A stretch of 64,000 bases of DNA from Catellatospora sp. IY07-71 (GTDB lineage: Bacteria; Actinomycetota; Actinomycetes; Mycobacteriales; Micromonosporaceae). The notes under the pieces are model-generated. The model was not told the origin of the DNA and did not search any database. It was given only the letters and a program-made list of their open reading frames with translations. Below are positions 27,913 to 36,851 of this stretch, one piece after another. How positions within the stretch are numbered: position 1 is the stretch's first letter; each line of letters begins with the position of its first letter. Made by a program: the position numbers and the translations under genes. The DNA is taken from NCBI RefSeq assembly GCF_018326265.1, contig NZ_AP023360.1, forward strand, positions 1,789,501 to 1,853,500. The letters run 5' to 3'.

Positions 27913-29757
27913 TCAGGCCACGGGCGTGCCCGCGCCGATGAGCTGCTGCTCGTACGCCGTCTGCGAGATGGCCGCCCAGCGCACCGAGCGGCGGTGCACC
28001 ACGCCGATCATGCCGGGCTGGGCGCGGGACAGCCACGCCTCCTGGTCCCGGCTCAGCCCCAGCACCGAGACGGCCACCGCCGCCTCGGCGGGCTGGAGCG
28101 GCTGCAGCAGCGCGAGATCGGCCCGGCCCAGCACGTCCACGTCCACCGGGGACAGGTCGTCGCGCACCACCAGCGTGCTGTGCCACGGCGTGCCCGGCGT
28201 GCGGTCGGCGGCGACCGGACCGGCGTCGACGATGCTGAGCAGCGGGCGCAGCGGCGAACCCGGCGGCACGGTCACCGGGCCGGGCGCCATCACCAGCAGC
28301 GGCGCGCCCGCACCCAGACCCCGGCTGAACGCCTCCCAGAGCCACGGGCGGGTCGTCTGCACCAGGACGTAGGCCCCGACGGCCATCGCGCGCACGGCGA
28401 CGATCTGGGCCACCGCGACGCCGCCGATGAGCACCAGCCGGGTCGCCTCGGGCCGGAACAGCCGGAAGGACACCGGCTCGCTGTGCCGGTTGACGCCGAT
28501 CATGACGCCGCTGCCGCCGTACGGCGCGGACAGCGCGGCGACCGCGCCCAGCCGGCGGGAGGCGCCCGGGCGGCCGCCCGCGCCCGCCTCGGCGGGGCTG
28601 GGACCGGCCAGCGGCAGCGTGGCGAGCAGGCCGTCGAACTGCTGCCCGTCCAGGCGGCGGGCCTGCGCGTGCTCGGTGGCGAGCACCTGGCGCAGCGCGG
28701 TGCCCGCGTTGGCCAGCGAGGTGTGGTCGGGGGCGGTGAGCCGCACGGTCAGGTCGGCCCGCAGCTGCGTGCCGCCGTCGGTCCAGGGACCCGCGGTGAG
28801 CGCCACGGACACCGTGGTGGCGGGCAGCCGCAGCAGGCGCGGCAGCAGCGCGTGCGCCGGGTCGGGGTGCGGCATCGGCCAGCGCTCCACCGCGTACGCG
28901 GCCGAGTAGAGCCCGCCGACGTGCAGCGCGGACCAGCCCTCCTGCGCGGCGGCGGTGCCGTCGTGCCCGGCGGCCTCGGCCAGCGCGCGCAGCGCGGCCA
29001 CGTCGCCGAGCGGCCGGTGCGGCACGTCGCCCAGCTTCGCGCGCACCTTGCGCAGCGCGCCGGTGAGCGCCCGCTCCAGGTCGGCCTCGCTCCAGCCCTC
29101 GGCCCGGTGCACCCGCACGCACAGCACGGCGCGCTCGTTGGCCAGCAGCCGCCCGCCGGTGAGCTGGCGGTATGACGACGTGGCGGGCGAGGAGCCGTTG
29201 GCGGCGTTGGCGTGCAGCAGCAGCTGTACGCGTACCGGCGGGGTGTCCGCGGCGGGCGCGGGCAGCAGCGTCGCCGGGGACGGCAGCGGGTGCCAGGCGC
29301 GGGCCGGCATCACCGCCTGGTCGCCCAGCTCCAGCAGTGCGCACATGCCCTCGGCGTCCACGATCACGGCGCACCCGACGCCCTCGACGTCCACGGTGGA
29401 CAGCCGGCTGCCCGGCGCGGCGAGCGCGAGCAGCTCCGCCGCGCCCTCGGCGGGCTCGATCCGGTGGCGGCGGGTGCGGTAGCGCACGTAGACGGCGACC
29501 CATTCGGACAGCCAGCGGCCCCGCCAGCGACCCCACGCCAGCACCACCAGCGCGGCGGCGACGGGGACGGCGGCGGCCAGCAGCGGCAGGCCCGCCTGCG
29601 CGGCGACCACCACCAGCACCAGCGCGAGCTGCACGGTCACGATCTGCCCGCTGCCCAGGCCCAGGAAGCGGCGGGCCGGCCTGGGAAGCGACGCCGCCGG
29701 TGTGGTGTCCTCCGTCGCGGCCCCCGCCGTCGGCCCGGTAACCATGTCGACCGCCAT
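27913..29757 (-). CDS. eccE: EccE, type VII secretion membrane component
   Basis: This 614-aa protein is the EccE subunit that sits at the edge of the ESX membrane complex. Two adjacent transmembrane helices are at about 40-75. A long soluble part follows with the EccE core (GWSALHVGGLYSAAYAVERWP and LRLPATTVSVALTAGPW). The C-terminal half is longer than in mycobacterial proteins. It is divergent from eccB across 82 bp. GGGGAGG lies 8 nt before the ATG at 29757. Confidence 0.85.
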   Translation of the reverse strand: MAVDMVTGPTAGAATEDTTPAASLPRPARRFLGLGSGQIVTVQLALVLVVVAAQAGLPLLAAAVPVAAALVVLAWGRWRGRWLSEWVAVYVRYRTRRHRIEPAEGAAELLALAAPGSRLSTVDVEGVGCAVIVDAEGMCALLELGDQAVMPARAWHPLPSPATLLPAPAADTPPVRVQLLLHANAANGSSPATSSYRQLTGGRLLANERAVLCVRVHRAEGWSEADLERALTGALRKVRAKLGDVPHRPLGDVAALRALAEAAGHDGTAAAQEGWSALHVGGLYSAAYAVERWPMPHPDPAHALLPRLLRLPATTVSVALTAGPWTDGGTQLRADLTVRLTAPDHTSLANAGTALRQVLATEHAQARRLDGQQFDGLLATLPLAGPSPAEAGAGGRPGASRRLGAVAALSAPYGGSGVMIGVNRHSEPVSFRLFRPEATRLVLIGGVAVAQIVAVRAMAVGAYVLVQTTRPWLWEAFSRGLGAGAPLLVMAPGPVTVPPGSPLRPLLSIVDAGPVAADRTPGTPWHSTLVVRDDLSPVDVDVLGRADLALLQPLQPAEAAVAVSVLGLSRDQEAWLSRAQPGMIGVVHRRSVRWAAISQTAYEQQLIGAGTPVA

Positions 29758-29839
29758 CGCGCTAACCTCCCCTAGGCGCGTGCCCGCACGTCGCCCGGCT
29801 CATCGTATAGAGCCGTCGGCTGATCCGTGGGGAGGGACC

Positions 29840-31204
29840 ATGCCGTCGAGACAGGACCAGCTGCACTCGTACCAGTTCACGGTGCAGCGAGTGGTTTCGG
29901 CGCTGGTGATGCGCGACACCGATCCGGCGCAGGCGCCGTTCAAGCGCGCCGCCGGGGCGACGCTCGCCAGCGTGCTGCTGGCCGTGGTCATCGCGGCCGG
30001 CTTCGGGGTGTACGGCGTGTTCAGCGGCCGCGGCGACACCAAATGGAAGGCCGACGGCACGGTCGTCGTCGAGGAGAAGTCGGGCGCGCACTTCGTGTAC
30101 CGCGAGGGCAGGCTCTACCCGGCGCTGAACCTCACCTCGGCGCTGCTGGCCTCCGGAGTGCCCGCGCCGAAGATCGTGACCGTGGCCCGCAAGTCGCTTG
30201 TGGACGTGCCGCGCGGGCTGACCGTCGGCATCGCCGACCTGCCCGACTCGCTGCCCGACCCGGGCACGCTGCTCGGCCTGCCGTGGTCGGTCTGCGCCGC
30301 CGGAGACGGCGCCAAGCCCACGTCGGTGCTGGTGGTGGGCGACACCTCGATGACGGGCAACGGCCGCGCCATGGGCGGCGAGGAGGCCCTGTTCGTGCGC
30401 GCGGCGGACCGCCGCTACCTGCTGTGGCACGGGCGGCTCTACGACGCGGACGCCGACGAGCTGGCCGCGCTGGCGGGCGGGGCGCAGCCGCTGGCGGTGC
30501 CGGTCGCGTTCGTCAACGGCATGCCCAAGGGCCAGCCGCTGGACGCGCCGCGGGTCGCCGACCCGGGCAAGGCCTCGTCGGTCCGGGGCCTGACCAACGG
30601 CCAGGTCATCAAGATCAAGGGCCTGGACGGCAAGACCAGCCAGTACGCGGTGGTCCAGCCGGACGGCCTGGCGATGGTCACGCAGGTGCAGGCGGCCCTC
30701 GCGCTGGGCAGGTACCGGGCCGGCCGCGAGATCGAGATCAACCAGACCGAGCTCGCCGAGTACGACGGCTCTCCCGCGAACCTGGTGCCCAACCGCGACG
30801 ACCCGCGCCAGCCCCCGGCGACGATGCCGACCATCGCGTCGTACGCCCCCGGCGCGCTGTGCGCCGTGATCCGCGACGATCAGGGCGGCATCGAGGTGCG
30901 CGCCGAGGTGATCCTGAACCTGTCGAGCCTCATCGCGACCGTGGCACGCAGCGCCGAGGGCGGCTCGTACGCCGATTACGTGCTGGTGCAGCCCGGCCGC
31001 GGCGCGATCGTCGCCTCCGGCACGACGCTGAGTCTGGTCACCGATCAGGGCGTGCGCTACGACGCGGCCCGTCCGGACGTGCTGCCGATGCTCGGCTACG
31101 CCAATCCGGTGCCGCTGCGGCTGCCGTCGGCGCTGGTCGATCTGCTGCCGCCGGGACCGGGACTGGACCCGCAGGCGGCATCGGCGCAACTCGCTCTCGG
31201 CTGA
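29840..31204 (+). CDS. eccB: EccB, type VII secretion membrane component
   Basis: This 454-aa ESX core subunit has a short cytoplasmic N-terminus (MPSRQDQLHSYQFTVQRVVS, the EccB signature), one transmembrane helix (about 42-64) and a large extracytoplasmic domain. That domain has repeated segments and the Cys pair of the family (VCAAGDG and LCAVIRDD). ATG 29840 has GGAGG 4 nt upstream. The WXG100 genes follow 150 bp later on the same strand. Confidence 0.93.
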   Translation: MPSRQDQLHSYQFTVQRVVSALVMRDTDPAQAPFKRAAGATLASVLLAVVIAAGFGVYGVFSGRGDTKWKADGTVVVEEKSGAHFVYREGRLYPALNLTSALLASGVPAPKIVTVARKSLVDVPRGLTVGIADLPDSLPDPGTLLGLPWSVCAAGDGAKPTSVLVVGDTSMTGNGRAMGGEEALFVRAADRRYLLWHGRLYDADADELAALAGGAQPLAVPVAFVNGMPKGQPLDAPRVADPGKASSVRGLTNGQVIKIKGLDGKTSQYAVVQPDGLAMVTQVQAALALGRYRAGREIEINQTELAEYDGSPANLVPNRDDPRQPPATMPTIASYAPGALCAVIRDDQGGIEVRAEVILNLSSLIATVARSAEGGSYADYVLVQPGRGAIVASGTTLSLVTDQGVRYDAARPDVLPMLGYANPVPLRLPSALVDLLPPGPGLDPQAASAQLALG

Positions 31205-31356
31205 CCGCCGCGTGCCGTTATCCACAGGTGCGGGTCTCGGGCTGGCACGAGTTGGCGCAGGACGATACCGTCACCGAGACAGGCGCACCGCCATTTAAGT
31301 TCCGCATAGGACGGTGGGCGCGTTAACGCACAAAGGGAGTGGGGTGACGTTCGACA

Positions 31357-31677
31357 ATGTCGGAGACCGCGTCCGAAGCTGCCATCATGGCCGCGACCGC
31401 GCAGAAGTTCGATTCATCCAACGACGAGCTGCAGACCATGCTCAGCCGCCTGCTGAGCGAGCTCGAGGTGCTGCAGACCAGCTGGGTCGGCCGCGCGGGC
31501 ACGTCCTTCGAGCAGGTCAAGATCGCCTGGGCGGAGGACCAGAAGACGCTGCACAACGCCCTCGCCGAGACGGCGACGGCCATCCGCACCGCCGGCCAGG
31601 AATACTCCCGGGCCGACGAGGAGCAGGCCGGCCGGGTGTCCGCCCGTAACACCGGCGGCATCTCGCTGAACCTGTGA
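31357..31677 (+). CDS. WXG100 (ESX) protein 1
   Basis: This 106-aa helical hairpin protein is of the ESAT-6/CFP-10 superfamily. The WxG turn is W-V-G in QTSWVGRAGTSF at about 43-45. A Y-x3-D secretion signal (YSRAD) is near the C-terminus. It probably pairs with the next protein as a heterodimer and substrate of the EccB/EccE machine. No Shine-Dalgarno is strong here; GGGGTGA lies about 12 nt upstream. Confidence 0.88.
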   Translation: MSETASEAAIMAATAQKFDSSNDELQTMLSRLLSELEVLQTSWVGRAGTSFEQVKIAWAEDQKTLHNALAETATAIRTAGQEYSRADEEQAGRVSARNTGGISLNL

Positions 31678-31707
31678 GCACCGTAGACCGGAAGGGGGAG
31701 GACCTAC

Positions 31708-32004
31708 ATGAGCAACGGTGACCGGCTCGTCGTCAATTTCCAATCGCTGCACGGCGCGAGCCAGCACATCCAGAAGGCCCTGGGCCAGCTGGAGACCACG
31801 CTGAGCCAGCTCGAGGACGACGCCAGGCCGATGGTGTCCACCTGGGCGGGTTCCGCGCAGGCGGCGTACAACGAGCGTCAGGCCAAGTGGCGCAAGGCGG
31901 CGGACGAGCTGTCCACGATGCTGCGCGACATCAAGGGCGCCGTGGACGAGGCGGCCGTGCAGTTCCAGGACGCCGAGGACCGCAACACCAAGCTGTTCCA
32001 CTGA
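31708..32004 (+). CDS. WXG100 (ESX) protein 2
   Basis: This 98-aa partner has W-A-G in STWAGSAQAAY (about 45-47). Its C-terminal end has FQDAE in place of the usual YxxxD/E, so the exported signal is probably that of protein 1. GGGGGAGG precedes the ATG at 31708. It lies 30 bp after protein 1. Confidence 0.9.
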   Translation: MSNGDRLVVNFQSLHGASQHIQKALGQLETTLSQLEDDARPMVSTWAGSAQAAYNERQAKWRKAADELSTMLRDIKGAVDEAAVQFQDAEDRNTKLFH

Positions 32005-32017
32005 GCTTGCGCGACTG

Positions 32018-32056
32018 AGGGGGCGCCCGGCGGGGGACCGGTGGGCGCCCTTCCTG
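32018..32056. terminator. Terminator between the WXG100 pair and mycP
   Basis: GGGCGCCC at 32021-32028 and again at 32043-32050 can pair, with CCGG/CCGG extending the stem. TTCCTG follows. It serves the convergent wxg and mycP genes. Confidence 0.6.
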
Positions 32057-32084
32057 TTTCCTCAGTTCGTTGTGTTTCTGCCGG

Positions 32085-33302
32085 TCAGCTGCCGGCCGGG
32101 CGCCAGCGGCGCCGGATGCCGTTCGGCAGCGCCACGGCCAGCACCAGCACGAACCCGGCCAGCACCAGCCCGAGCGCGGCCAGCCACAGCGCCCGCGAGT
32201 GCTGCTCGGCGGCGCGGGCCGCGGCGGCCTCGGCCACGGGATCGTCCTTGCGCGGCGGCAGCGGCGGGATCGCGGCCCGCGGCTGGCCGTCCACGATCTC
32301 GGTCACCGCCCGGACCGGGTTGAGGATGCCCACCCCGTACCCGTCGCTGCGGCGGCCGCCCGGGGCCGGGTCGGCGGTGGCCATCAGCCGCTTGCGCACC
32401 TGCTCCTCGGTGAGGTCCGGGTAGGCCTGCCGGACCAGGGCCGCGGTGGCCGCGACCATCGGGGTGGCGAAGCTCGTGCCGCTGCCCCTGGTGTGTCCTC
32501 GGGTGGGCAGGGCCATCAGCACCTCGCCGCCGGGAGCGGCCAGGTCCACATAGGTGCCGGTCTGCGACGCGTCCAGCCGCTGGCCGTCGGCGTCCACCGC
32601 GGCCACCCCGAGCACGCCGTCCCACGCGGCCGGATACGGCGTCGGGTTGCTGCGCTGCTTGGCGTTGCCGACCGCGGCGACCACCACGATGTCGGCGGCG
32701 ATCGCCTCCCGGATCGCGTCGCGGAACTCCTCCAGCCCGCCGCTGCCGGACTCGCCGTAGCTCAGCGACAGGTTGATGACGTCGACGTCCCTGGAGATCG
32801 CGAAGCGGACCGCCCGTGCCATGTCCTTGACGCTGGCCGGCTTGTCGCCGGTGCTCTCCGCACCGGCGATCTGCTTGCTGACCACGATCGGCAGGATGCG
32901 CACGCCTGGCGCGAGGCCCCGGAACGCCACCCCCGGGACCGGCCGGGCGGCGATGATGCTCGCCACGCCGGTGCCGTGGCCGACGCAGTCCTGGCGGCCG
33001 TCGGTGCCGCCGTCGGGCAGCACGTCCAGACCCGGGTCCACCGCGCCGCGCAACTGCGGGTGATCCGCGTCGACTCCCGAGTCGAGCACCGCGACCGTGA
33101 CGTCGGCGCCGGTGATGCCCCGGGGCAGCGCGGACAGGTCCCAGCGTTGCTGCGGCCACGGCTTCTCGGCGATCGGTTCACCCGCCTTCGAGCTCGTGCA
33201 CGGCGCGGCGGCGGCAGCGGGAGATGTCGATATTCCGACGCCGCCGAAGGTCAGCACGACCGTGAGCGCGGCCAGCACGGCCGGCTGCCGGGTGCGGTGC
33301 AT
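32085..33302 (-). CDS. mycP: MycP, type VII secretion mycosin (subtilisin-like serine protease)
   Basis: This 405-aa S8 protease needed for ESX complex stability has a signal peptide (about 1-33). The catalytic triad is D74 (VLDSGVD), H109 (GHGTGVAS) and S277 (GTSFATP), with the oxyanion Asn at 213 (VGNAK). One C-terminal transmembrane helix (about 372-394) anchors it outside the membrane. All catalytic residues are intact. It is convergent with the WXG100 genes. Confidence 0.94.
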   Translation of the reverse strand: MHRTRQPAVLAALTVVLTFGGVGISTSPAAAAAPCTSSKAGEPIAEKPWPQQRWDLSALPRGITGADVTVAVLDSGVDADHPQLRGAVDPGLDVLPDGGTDGRQDCVGHGTGVASIIAARPVPGVAFRGLAPGVRILPIVVSKQIAGAESTGDKPASVKDMARAVRFAISRDVDVINLSLSYGESGSGGLEEFRDAIREAIAADIVVVAAVGNAKQRSNPTPYPAAWDGVLGVAAVDADGQRLDASQTGTYVDLAAPGGEVLMALPTRGHTRGSGTSFATPMVAATAALVRQAYPDLTEEQVRKRLMATADPAPGGRRSDGYGVGILNPVRAVTEIVDGQPRAAIPPLPPRKDDPVAEAAAARAAEQHSRALWLAALGLVLAGFVLVLAVALPNGIRRRWRPAGS

Positions 33303-33478
33303 GTCGCCTCCCCAGGCTTTATGGCAGGACCACCGGGTCGCGCGGGAGGGTGTTCACCCGCGTGGCCGATCCCCGGCGCAGATGCTACTGGACCGCGCCG
33401 ACCTAGACTGCTGGTTGCGACACGCATACGGGGTGCAAGGTAAGTTGTCTCAGTACTCTCCCGGCAGGAGGTGAGCGC

Positions 33479-35536
33479 GTGATGGGTTGGGAGCCGGCCA
33501 CCGATACCGAGATCGCGCTGCGTGACGCGCTGCGCGTGGGGGATCAGGAGCTCTACTTCCGGATCCTGGGCCGCTCGGAGCTGCTGCTGCCCGTCTCCGG
33601 CGACGGCGGGAACGGCGCCGCCGGCTGGGGCACCTGGACCGCCGAGAACCGCACCCACGTGCTGTCCTTCACCTCGTCCGCGGCCATGCGGTCCTGCCTG
33701 GCCGAGCACGCCGGCCCGGCGCGCCGCATCCTGTTCCAGGACCTCGCCGCCGCGTGGCCGAACCACGAGTGGTGGCTCGCGGTCAACCCGGGCCTGCCGA
33801 TCGAGGGATACCTGCCGGCCTGGTTCGTCACCCAGATGGTGCGTGGCGACGTGCGCATCCCGAGCATCCCGAACGCGCCCGCGGGTGCCCGGGGCCGGCT
33901 GGAGCGCCTGGAGGCGCTGGAGCGCGCCAAGGCGGCCCGCGTCGCGCCGCCCCCGCCCCCGCCTCCGCCGGTCTACGGCGGGCACCACGACGACCAGATG
34001 ATCCTCGACGCCGAGGTGATCGACGTCGAGGTGGAGCGCCCCGCGATCGCCCCGCCCCGGGTGCACGTCCCGCTGGAGCTGGAGCCGCCCCCGCCCGCGG
34101 TGACGGTGCCGCAGGCGGCCGCGCCGCCACCGGCGGTGCCGCCGCAGGCGCAGCTCGGCGGCCGGTTCTTCCCGGCCGACCCGGCGTTCTCCGCCGAGCC
34201 CGCCTACCCGGCTGACTCCGTCCAGCAGGACACGCCCGCCGGTCCCGCCGAGACGGCCTATCACGCCGAGCCGCCGTACGCCGCCGAGCCGCCCTACGGC
34301 AGCGTGCCGTCCGTGCCGCCGTCGTCTGCGCTCGCGACCGCTACGTCGCCGTCCGTGCCGCCCGCCGCCGCGCCGCCCGCCGTGCCCGTCGCCGCTGCGC
34401 CCCCGCCGTTTGTGCCGGTCGCTGCCGCGTCCCCGCCGTCCGTGCCGGTCGCTGCGGCGCCGACGGTGCCCGCCGCCGCTCCGGAGGCCGAGCCCGCCGC
34501 GGTGGCGGTCCCGGCAGCGGCGCCCGCCGCCGAACCGGCTCCGGCGCCCGCGGCGCGGGAGGGCGGGCCGCGGCACGGCCGCCCGAGCGGGCCGGAGGAC
34601 GACTTCGTGCCCGCGAACACCGTCGAGGAGCAGCTGTTCGAGGCCGCTGAGGCGGGCAACACCGACGCCTTCCTGTCCACGCTGCTGCTGGCGACCGTGC
34701 TGCTGCCGGGCGGCGCGGACGGTCCCCGGCCCGGCGAGCCGGGCTACCGCTGGCAGCCGCGCGACATCGACGGCGAGCCGCACATCGTCTGCTACACGTC
34801 GCCTGAGCGGATGCCGGCCCCGACCGAGGCCGTCCCGGTGCGCTTCATCAGCCTGATCGCGACCTGGCCGGACCCGGCGTGGTCGTTCGCGGTCGACCCG
34901 GGCACGGCGATCGGCGCCACGCTGCCCGGCGACCAGCTGCTGGAGCTGGCCCGGTGGGCCGCGGAGATGGGCCTGGGCAACGACGGCGGCGAGCCCGCCG
35001 CGCCGGTGCCGACGGCCGGCAGCGCCCCGCCGCCCGCCCGGCGCGATCCCGAGGTCACCGAGATGCAGAAGGTGATCGCGCCCAGCCAGATCGGCTACTA
35101 CCTGGAGCGCGGCTACGACCGGGTGTCCGGCTTCGTGCACCGGGCGCGTGAGGTCGGTCACCTGCGCGGCCCGCAGGCGCTGCGCGGCGCGCTGGGGCTG
35201 ACCTGGACGGGCTCCCCGTTCGGCGCGGACGACGAGGTGATCTACGTGCTGCGCTGGCCGGCGTACCGGCCCAGCCTGTACCGGATCCCGTACGGCGGGC
35301 AGCACGAGGCGGCGATGCGGGCCATGGAGGGCTGGGTCATCGAGCGCCCGCCGTTCCGCGGCAACGGCTTCGCGCCCGGGGACAGCACCGAGATCATCGC
35401 GGAGTTCAAGGTGGACAGCGCCCGGCTGCCGCACGGCGCGCGGCTGCTGCGCGTGGACGCCGAGGGCAAGGAGGAGATGGTCGCCGTGCTCGACGCCGAC
35501 GGCCCCCGCTGGCTGCGGACCGACGGAGGCGAGTGA
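33479..35536 (+). CDS. Double SseB-domain protein of the type VII locus
   Basis: This protein of about 685 aa has two SseB N-terminal-type domains. The first is at about 5-125 (GDQELYFRILGRSELLLPVS, FTSSAAMRSCL). The second is at about 380-495 (VEEQLFEAAEAGNTDAFLSTLLLATVLLPG, YTSPERMP). They are separated by about 230 residues of Pro/Ala-rich, low-complexity linker. A C-terminal region (about 520-685) has no family I know. SseB-domain proteins are common in actinobacterial ESX loci, where their task is unproven. GGAGG lies 7 nt before GTG 33479; ATG 33482 is the alternative. The next gene overlaps its stop. Confidence 0.8.
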   Translation: MMGWEPATDTEIALRDALRVGDQELYFRILGRSELLLPVSGDGGNGAAGWGTWTAENRTHVLSFTSSAAMRSCLAEHAGPARRILFQDLAAAWPNHEWWLAVNPGLPIEGYLPAWFVTQMVRGDVRIPSIPNAPAGARGRLERLEALERAKAARVAPPPPPPPPVYGGHHDDQMILDAEVIDVEVERPAIAPPRVHVPLELEPPPPAVTVPQAAAPPPAVPPQAQLGGRFFPADPAFSAEPAYPADSVQQDTPAGPAETAYHAEPPYAAEPPYGSVPSVPPSSALATATSPSVPPAAAPPAVPVAAAPPPFVPVAAASPPSVPVAAAPTVPAAAPEAEPAAVAVPAAAPAAEPAPAPAAREGGPRHGRPSGPEDDFVPANTVEEQLFEAAEAGNTDAFLSTLLLATVLLPGGADGPRPGEPGYRWQPRDIDGEPHIVCYTSPERMPAPTEAVPVRFISLIATWPDPAWSFAVDPGTAIGATLPGDQLLELARWAAEMGLGNDGGEPAAPVPTAGSAPPPARRDPEVTEMQKVIAPSQIGYYLERGYDRVSGFVHRAREVGHLRGPQALRGALGLTWTGSPFGADDEVIYVLRWPAYRPSLYRIPYGGQHEAAMRAMEGWVIERPPFRGNGFAPGDSTEIIAEFKVDSARLPHGARLLRVDAEGKEEMVAVLDADGPRWLRTDGGE

Positions 35537-35898
35537 TGCGCGACGGCTACGTGGCCCGCTACCAGGGGCGCGAGTACGAGGCGAGCCCCGACGGCGACAC
35601 CGTGCGGCTCTACCGACCGGAGCCGGCCGACGGCTTCGAGGAGATCCGGCCGGGCCGGCACGTGTGCGTGGTGCCCGCGGCCGAGGTCGACGACCTGGCG
35701 TACGTGCGCAGCACCTGCAACTGGCGCGGGCAGCCGTTCATCGTGCTCGCCGAGCACCAGTCCTGGCTGCGGCTGGAGTACACCGGCGGCAAGGCGCCGG
35801 TCGCCCAGGAACTCGGCCTGGAGGAGTTCGACTACGGCGTCTACCAGGGCTGGGCGCCGAAGCAGGAGGTCAGCGAGCTGCGCGAGCAGCGTCTCTGA
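35536..35898 (+). CDS. Small conserved-type protein after the SseB protein
   Basis: This 120-aa soluble protein begins MRDGYVARYQGREYEASPDG. It is rich in beta-type residues with Trp/Tyr pairs (WLRLEYTGG, YGVYQGWAP) and has two Cys. I cannot place it in a family. Its ATG overlaps the stop of the double-SseB gene (TGATG), so the two are translationally coupled and probably work together. Confidence 0.72.
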   Translation: MRDGYVARYQGREYEASPDGDTVRLYRPEPADGFEEIRPGRHVCVVPAAEVDDLAYVRSTCNWRGQPFIVLAEHQSWLRLEYTGGKAPVAQELGLEEFDYGVYQGWAPKQEVSELREQRL

Positions 35899-35901
35899 GG
35901 C

Positions 35902-36816
35902 TCACTTCGTCCAGCGGATGATCTCCCCGGCGACCAGGTCGGGGCGCTCCACGTGGGGGAAGTGGCCCACGTCGTCCAGCAGCCGCCACTCGTAGTCGGC
36001 CAGCACGTAGCGGCCCGAGCCCTGCGCGGTCGCGGGCAGCGTGATCGGGTCCAGGGCACCCTGCAGCTGCAGCGTGGGCGAGATGATCGGCTGCTTCACC
36101 GCGCGCAGGAAGCGATACCCGTGCAGCCGCAGCGTGGACCGGAACGCCCACCGGTAGGCCTCCATCGCGCAGAACGACGCCTGCGGGATGCGCATCGCCT
36201 CCCGGCATCGCTGCTCGTACTCGGCGAACTCGGCGCTGTTGCGGAATCCGGGCGACGTCCAGCCCCGCATCAGCGCGCCTACCAGCGCCGCGTCGTCCCG
36301 GGTCAGCACGTGCTCGAACCGGGGCAGCTGGAAGCGCAGCAGCGCGCTGCCGGCCCGGCGCTGGGCGGCGTTGGTCACCAGCGCGGAGCGCAGCCGCAGC
36401 GGGTGCGCCGCGCCGAGCACCACCAGCCGGCTGACCAGGCGCGGGTGCAGCGCCGCCGCCGACCAGGCGATCAGGCCACCGGCGCCCGCGCCGACGACGG
36501 TGGCGTTGCGCTCGCCGAGCGCGCGGATCAGCCCGACCACGTCACCGGCCAGGGTGAACCCGTCGTAGCCGCGGGGCGGCTTGTCGGTCGCGCCGTAGCC
36601 GCGCAGGTCCACCGCGACCGCCCGCAGCCCGGCGTCGGCAAGCAGGGGGAGCTGCCGGTGCCAGGCCCACCAGAACTCGGGGAAGCCGTGCAGCAGGATC
36701 ACCAGCGGCCCGGTGCCCTGCTCCACCACGTGGAACCGGCTGCCGTTGGCGCTGACGAACCGGTGCTCCCACGGCCCCTCGGTCAGCACGCACTGCTCAT
36801 CCACCTGCTCGCTCAC
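35902..36816 (-). CDS. Alpha/beta hydrolase fold protein lacking the usual nucleophile
   Basis: This 304-aa protein is closest to the epoxide hydrolase branch: HGFPEFWWAWHRQLP (about 43-57), LRGYGATDKP, and the C-terminal DDVGHFPHVERPDLV with the catalytic His. The nucleophile elbow should read VGHDWGG, but here it is VVGAGAGGLIAW, with Gly at position 111 where Asp is expected and neither Ser nor Cys nearby. The reading is clear in the DNA. It may be inactive, use another residue, or bind ligands. GTG 36816 has GAGGAG upstream. Confidence 0.82.
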   Translation of the reverse strand: MSEQVDEQCVLTEGPWEHRFVSANGSRFHVVEQGTGPLVILLHGFPEFWWAWHRQLPLLADAGLRAVAVDLRGYGATDKPPRGYDGFTLAGDVVGLIRALGERNATVVGAGAGGLIAWSAAALHPRLVSRLVVLGAAHPLRLRSALVTNAAQRRAGSALLRFQLPRFEHVLTRDDAALVGALMRGWTSPGFRNSAEFAEYEQRCREAMRIPQASFCAMEAYRWAFRSTLRLHGYRFLRAVKQPIISPTLQLQGALDPITLPATAQGSGRYVLADYEWRLLDDVGHFPHVERPDLVAGEIIRWTK

Positions 36817-36851
36817 GCGATCTCCTCGCTGCGCTCGCTCATGCAAGCAGG

